Shown here: piece after piece, positions 59,268 to 64,000 of the stretch
Position numbering within the stretch: the first letter of the stretch is position 1
Layout of the letters: each line of letters starts with the position of its first letter
DNA from: Neoechinorhynchus agilis
Taxonomy: Eukaryota > Acanthocephala
Assembly: GCA_051530055.1 (NCBI GenBank)
Contig: CM121342.1
Coordinates: 15,376,001 to 15,440,000, forward strand
Reading direction: 5' to 3'
Length of the DNA stretch: 64,000 nt
Position numbers and translations under genes: made by a program
Notes under the pieces: generated by a model
What the model was told of the DNA's origin: nothing
Databases searched by the model: none
Seen by the model: only the letters and a program-made list of their open reading frames with translations

Positions 59268-59432
59268 GAAAAATATCTATTGATTTATTATTTTCAATAT
59301 TTCGTCCGTTTCGTCAGACTTCTTCAGGTTGTTTAAGTGTTTTGACATTCAAGTGCGAATAAAACACTTAAACAACCTGAAGAAGTCCGACGATACAGCC
59401 AAAATATTGAAAATAATCAATAGATATTCTTC
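59268..59432. repeat. foldback element, about 75-nt arms
   Basis: Left arm 59268-59343 and right arm 59361-59432 are inverted copies, from aatatctattgat to caggttgtttaagtgtttt, with a few mismatches and an 18-nt loop. The right arm contains cctgaagaagtccgacga and gccaaaatattg, resembling the ctgaagaag motif at the 3' end of the Penelope-like element (8371) and in the arms of the 5167 hairpin. Confidence 0.88.
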
Positions 59433-59589
59433 TTAATTAACCTTTTGTGAGTTTTAGATCCGCAACTTGACGCAGCTTTTTCAAAACTTCTTTAAATGCA
59501 GCTCAGTACCAATCGTTAAGCTCATAAAAATATATCCGACGACATTTAAAAATCGTAACCAATTATTGATAGCTTGCAATTAAAATGTC

Positions 59590-59745
59590 GATATGTGAAC
59601 TCTGAAGTCATCTAAACTTGTTGTTATGGCTTTCGCTTGTTTAGAAGTAGAGGAAAGGAAGCGCCGACGATGAACTTGATAAGGTTCGAAACGTCTTTAA
59701 TAAAACGTTGTCTACGGGTCGAAGACCAAAAAATTATAATGAAAA
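59590..59745. repeat. partial copy of the large foldback family
   Basis: Begins tgtcgatatgtgaa and includes gccgacgatgaacttga, ggttcgaaacgtctttaata and cgggtcgaagacc, the signature order of the right arm of the copy at 61975-62087. Left arm eroded. From 59433 to 60174 no other feature was recognised apart from a diverged half-hairpin at 59800-59890. Confidence 0.65.
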
Positions 59746-60174
59746 TGTCACTTCAAAATAACAATTTACTATCTTTTTCATAGTTATACCATCGTTCGGA
59801 TTCAAAAATTCACTGATTTATTGCCGATATTTCACTTCGGATAATACCGACAGTTCCCAAGGTGTTTCCCCCGAAGACAATAATCCAAAATACAATTTAG
59901 TTCAACAAAAATCTATAACAGGACGATATCGATGAACTCCATAACATTGAAAAGTGTTCATAACTACTGCCAATCTGTGTGATACATCGGAAAATGGCAC
60001 AAAATCAATTCATTTTGGACCGGAGTTCCCTTTTCTTTCGAGAACTCTCTCGTGCGATGTATTTACTTTTCGTAGATTAATGGTGAGGCGAACCTCGAAG
60101 GATGTGCGAACTCTTGACTTTTCCCGATAAAACGAAATCAACGTTATTAGTTCGTTATTCTCCTTTATTTTAGA

Positions 60175-63100
60175 ATGATGGTTCCTTACAGAATCTGTAA
60201 AACTCTGAGTGCTCATATGAGCGACGCTCGATGTGTTCAGTTTTTGGATAAACAGGAAGAGACCATCTTCTTTAGCGGAGGTCGGGATGGACTAGCGCGC
60301 AAATGGGTTCTGGATCAAAATTCTTTGGATTTGGTATCGGATGCCCTTGTGAACGAACCGCCAAATGGCTATGTGAATGCCTTGGCGCTAATGAGCGATG
60401 GTGATTGGCTGCATACTGTGGTTGTGATCGGCGGGACCAATAAAGTCGTTCGGGGATACGATTGCGAAGGCAATGAGGTGTTTTCTCTTGAGGACCATTC
60501 AGACAATATCTGTCATCTTACTTACTCCACCAAATTGAATTTACTTGTGAGTTGTTCATGGGACTGTAGCCTTGTCGTCTACGATGCCACCGATAGAAAA
60601 AATCCTCGGTTTATGGAACGACTAAGCCAACACGATGTTTGCGTTTGGTCTAGTGCGCTTTCGGATGCACTCGGTATGATTTTGAGTGGATCCGCCGATG
60701 GAAAAATCGGTGTTTGGAGGTTTTCCGATCAGGGATCGATTCGATTTGATCGTATGCTTAGTTCATTTCATTCTACCTGTGTAAGAAGTGTATGTGTCTT
60801 GCTTAATGGTCAGCGAGCGGCTTCTGCCTCAAACGATTTCACTATAGCCGTCTTTGATTTGATAACGTTTTCGCTTGTACACCGGTTCGTTGGTCATGAA
60901 TCCTTCATTTTTGACATAATTGCCTTTGAGGAAGAGGATGGTGAGGCTATCGCGAGTGCTGGTGAAGATCATACTTTGAGAATTTGGAATGTCGATTCAA
61001 AGAGTGTGAAACAAATTATTCATTTACCCGCTACGACGTGCTGGAGCATTGCGTTTAATGAAGGAATCTTATTGGCTGCATGTAATGATGGTAACGTAAG
61101 AGTAATTTCTAAAGGAAGATGTGAAATGCCTGAATTAACCGACGAATATTTGCATTTTTCACTTAGTGTTCCACCTGATGATCCTGAGAGCATGCCTAAA
61201 ACAGTAGCTGGGACAGGACGTTTCGAAGGTGACTATCAATACGTATTGGAGCATGGCATGAGGATTGTAGGAATGCATTCGTTTCTGACGGCTTCTTCCT
61301 CGAGAACCTTACATTTCCTGCAATTAGGGTAAATTCCTTTTTTATTTTCCTTCACTTAGTTTAAGAACAAAACAAGAATAGAAACCGACGAACTGATTGC
61401 AATTTAGACATTATGCATTTTGAACCCATATTTTCGCCTAATATCGAGAATGTAGAACAAGACTAAGTGGCCACTTCGTTTAATCGCTGGCAACATCACG
61501 ACCATCAACAACTGCTCCATTCAAGGACATGGAGCAACCTTTGCCTTTTTCTTAATATTTACAACCTTGCCTTCATTCCGTACCTTCTGCAACCATTTTC
61601 CCAACTTTTCCACATTTCCCGTATCTCCGTTTAACAAAAGCTTTCTGTTGCTCTCTTCCTTACCTCCCAAATTTTTTCGCAACTCCGTCTATTTCTAGCC
61701 TTTCTGTAATAATGAGTTTCACCCTTTTGAACTTTCCCTTTAGTCTTGTACTCAAATGTTCTGTTTTCATTATTTTAAAACCTTGTCTTCCTTTTGAAAC
61801 CGCTTAGCCACTTTTCACCAATGTCGATATGTGAGGTACCAGGGAATGTGATTGGAATTATTGTTTAGGCTTACACCCAGTAAATGATTTTTCTCTATTA
61901 AAGACGTTTCAAACTTCGTTGGATTCATCATCAGTTCTAAAATACAAGTGGTTATATTATTATTCCGCTGAGAACGGAATAATTACTTATTCACTTGTAT
62001 TTTATAACTGATGATAACGCCGACGATGTTCGAAACGTTTTTAATATAAAATGATTTACCGGGTGAAGACCTAAACAATAATTCCACCTTTCACAAAACT
62101 TTCTACCTATATTTTTCTTACATTTCCCATAAACATTTTTACAAGTGCTTTTAAAAACGTTTCCCTAACCTCAGCATTCTATTTTTTACAACTTTCATGT
62201 AATATACCCAATTGTCTTATCTTTTCCTCTGTCCGATTTTGTCAGTCTTAACCTTTCCCTTTTTCCAATCCTTTTGCCACTTTATACCTAGTTTTTAATT
62301 TACCTTATTTCTTTCCCACATTTCCCGTATTTTCGTTTCACAAAACTTTAAAGCAGTTCCCTCACCTTCCGTCCACCTTTTTATAATTAATATTTTCCTA
62401 GCCTTTCTTCACAATAGCGTTTCCCCATTAAAATATATCTTCTCATTTCCCCTTTATTTTGTGCCTTTCTTCATTCCCTCATTTTTGTTTTGCATCCCAT
62501 TTTCCAATTTCACTAAAAAATCGTATGGGTTCGTCTTCCTATTTTTTCTGTTTCGATTACGAATGTCTTAATAAAATATGAATGGTGCGATTCGAACTGG
62601 CGTCCAGTCGGTAATTGTACTATTACATCGAAATCCGAGGACGAGGTAGTCGTGAGTGTCAATCTTGAAAATTCAGACGATATGATAGAACTTAAGTTTA
62701 AAAAAAGTGAGGATCCTGATGTAGTCGCGGATAGGTTTATATTCGAGAACAACATTGATCCATCTTTTAAATCACAAATAGTTGATTTTGTTAGAGCTCA
62801 ATTACGCGACGAGTCGGAGAATGTAATTCCCTCGAGTGCCTACATTGGTTACACCTCTATTGCATCTTCGAAGGTCATTGAACGTATACGTTCTAACAAT
62901 GAAAGATCTGGATTGAAAGAACTTTGTGCTGATGAACTTGATTCTATTGAGAATGATTTGAACACAATTTGCAATTCTGAAGAGTGGATGCCAAATGTAA
63001 TAAACAAAATAGTCGATAGGCTTATTCTTATATGTGAACAATATCCGCCGGACAATATGTATCCATTCATGGATATTATAAGGTACATTCTCGTTCGGGC

Positions 63101-63638
63101 TTCATTTGATGTTCATTACTCGAAAAGATTTCACGAATTGAAAAGCCAAAATAGCGCCAATAATATTCTAAATGGAATCGTTTTTCTAAGGATAATTTCT
63201 AATCTGTTCGTTACTACGGATGGGCAAGATGTATTCAAGGCAAATTCCAGGTCAGTGGTGGATGCAGCTCTAGACATTTACCAAAAATGGCCAGATGATG
63301 TCCGAATAATCAAGGGATTTTCATCAATGTTTCATAATTATTGTTTGTTTCACTATAAGACAGGCAATGGCGGAGAATATCTAAAGTCGTTTGCTGAACA
63401 AGTTGACACGGATCATGTAAAAAAATGGCCGATTGAATCTATAGATGTTTTTCTTAAAGGATATGCAACCGCACTCATTGCGCCCGTCGGATCTATTAAT
63501 CTCAATAGAGCTAAACTTGTTTCGCTAAATTCGTGGCTTGTTCAAAAAGAAGATTGGACCTCAATTTCTGAGCTGGATGAAAAACAACTTGCTAATTTAA
63601 AGAAAACCTGCAGAGCTGTAAAAAGTAAGATTTCATAA
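60175..63638 (+). CDS. plaa: PLAA/Doa1/Ufd3-type WD40-PFU-PUL protein
   Basis: Adaptor of the p97/Cdc48 segregase that binds ubiquitin and helps sort ubiquitinated proteins. Exon 1 (from 60175 to about 61280 or 61330) encodes seven WD40 blades: MMVPYRICKTLSAHMSDARC, FFSGGRDGLARKW, LLVSCSWDCSLVVYD, MILSGSADGKIGVWRF, RAASASNDFTIAVFD, AIASAGEDHTLRIWN and LLAACNDGNVRVIS, ending FEGDYQYVLEHGM. Exon 2 begins near 62585 with YEWCDSNWRPVG, continues into the PFU ubiquitin-binding domain (VVVSVNLENSDDMIELKF, FENNIDPSFKSQIVDFV), and finishes with the PUL armadillo-like domain that contacts p97 (MYPFMDIIRYILVRASFD; RIISNLFVTTDGQDVF). Stop at 63636-63638. The roughly 1.25-kb intron carries a foldback element. 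No AG acceptor lies just before YEWCDSNW, so the exact join is unresolved. Confidence 0.92.
61853..62087. repeat. large foldback element, about 113-nt arms
   Basis: Left arm 61853-61967 and right arm 61975-62087 are inverted copies with a 7-nt loop, inside the PLAA intron. Terminal text tggaattattgtttaggctt / cctaaacaataattcca. Each arm carries, in one orientation, ctgatgat, then gttcgaaacgt (or gtttgaaacgt), then ttaat. Just outside lies tgtcgatatgtgaggtacc, also found beside the copies at 4400, 4784, 5112 and 59590. This is the best preserved member of the family. Confidence 0.88.
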
Positions 63639-63970
63639 ATTTGGTTTTTTCTCAGTGCTTATATTCACAAATGATAAATTGTGCAAGATAAATTACACCA
63701 GATGTTTCATCAGATTTGTTAAGCACATAAAGTTCGTTGTTGTACAATATTAATTTTTCGCGAACTAGTACTTCTCTTACTAAAATGAACTTACTTTATA
63801 TTTTTCATTATAATCGCCGACATTATTCATATTCCTTGCGTTGTATATACACCTTAATGCGTAAAAATTATTTCGATTTATCACAAATCTCGTTTTCGTC
63901 CATATCCCCAAGTTAGTATTTTTAAAGAAAGTTTTTACTGACCACTAAAAATGTTTACATTTTTATTATC
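63639..63970. other. PLAA 3' flank
   Basis: AT-rich, no feature recognised. Two genes appear to converge here. Confidence 0.35.
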
Positions 63971-64000
63971 TTATGGATTATCCGCGTCATCCTCATCACT
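63971..64000 (-). CDS. possible C-terminus of a gene entering from the right edge
   Basis: Read on the minus strand the last bases encode SDEDDADNP followed by a stop (63971-63973). An acidic tail of this kind is common at protein ends. Only nine codons are visible, so identity is unknown and the call is tentative. Confidence 0.3.
   Translation of the reverse strand, partial: SDEDDADNP

Noticed and set aside
62380-62620. U12-type AT-AC intron in PLAA
   Set aside because: No ATATCC-type donor at the end of exon 1 and no clear U12 branch-point box; the join is left unresolved instead.
1-64000. CRISPR arrays, bacterial operons, Shine-Dalgarno sites
   Set aside because: The window is clearly eukaryotic: spliced genes, LINEs and animal protein families; no regularly spaced repeats seen.

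Overview
This is an AT-rich eukaryotic window from an invertebrate animal. Host genes are cut into many exons by very short introns (mostly 42-55 nt, GT...AG, with loose acceptors such as gcag, ctag, atag, ttag). The compact introns suggest a nematode-like or other small-genome invertebrate. The acceptors lack the strict TTTTCAG of rhabditid nematodes, so I do not name a species. Exon joins were read by eye and checked for phase.

Layout. (1) 0.75-2.9 kb: hexokinase with an added N-terminal hydrophobic anchor (+). (2) 3.0-5.6 kb: intergenic stretch packed with foldback (hairpin) repeats and a LINE tail. (3) 5.6-6.1 kb: small unrecognised membrane-protein ORF (+). (4) 6.7-7.2 kb: ribosomal protein L12/uL11 (-), intronless. 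(5) 7.3-13.7 kb: transposon nest holding a Penelope-like element, three LINE families and one LINE inserted into another. (6) 14.2-18.4 kb: ABCC/MRP-type transporter (+), 5'-truncated and probably decayed. (7) 19.2-20.0 kb: Ty3/Gypsy fossil. (8) 20.1-22.3 kb: unrecognised multi-exon membrane-protein gene (+). (9) 23.3-25.0 kb: secreted Thr/Ser/Glu-rich mucin-like protein (-). (10) 25.0-29.2 kb: nothing certain. (11) 29.2-44.9 kb: Trio/UNC-73/Kalirin double RhoGEF (+), with the Sec14 domain end, spectrin repeats, DH-PH 1, linker, DH-PH 2 and SH3. (12) 45.8-46.6 kb: unrecognised helical protein. (13) 47.1-55.4 kb: three tandem SLC17-like major facilitator genes (+). (14) 56.2-57.7 kb: cystathionine gamma-lyase (-). 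(15) 60.2-63.6 kb: PLAA/Doa1/Ufd3 ubiquitin-binding WD40-PFU-PUL protein (+), with a foldback element in its large intron. (16) Right edge: a possible acidic C-terminus of a minus-strand gene.

The host genes are unrelated housekeeping, signalling and transport genes and form no pathway cluster. The clearest local structures are the tandem SLC17 array, the nested LINE region, and a set of long-armed hairpins whose arms share short motifs with the tail of the local Penelope-like element.
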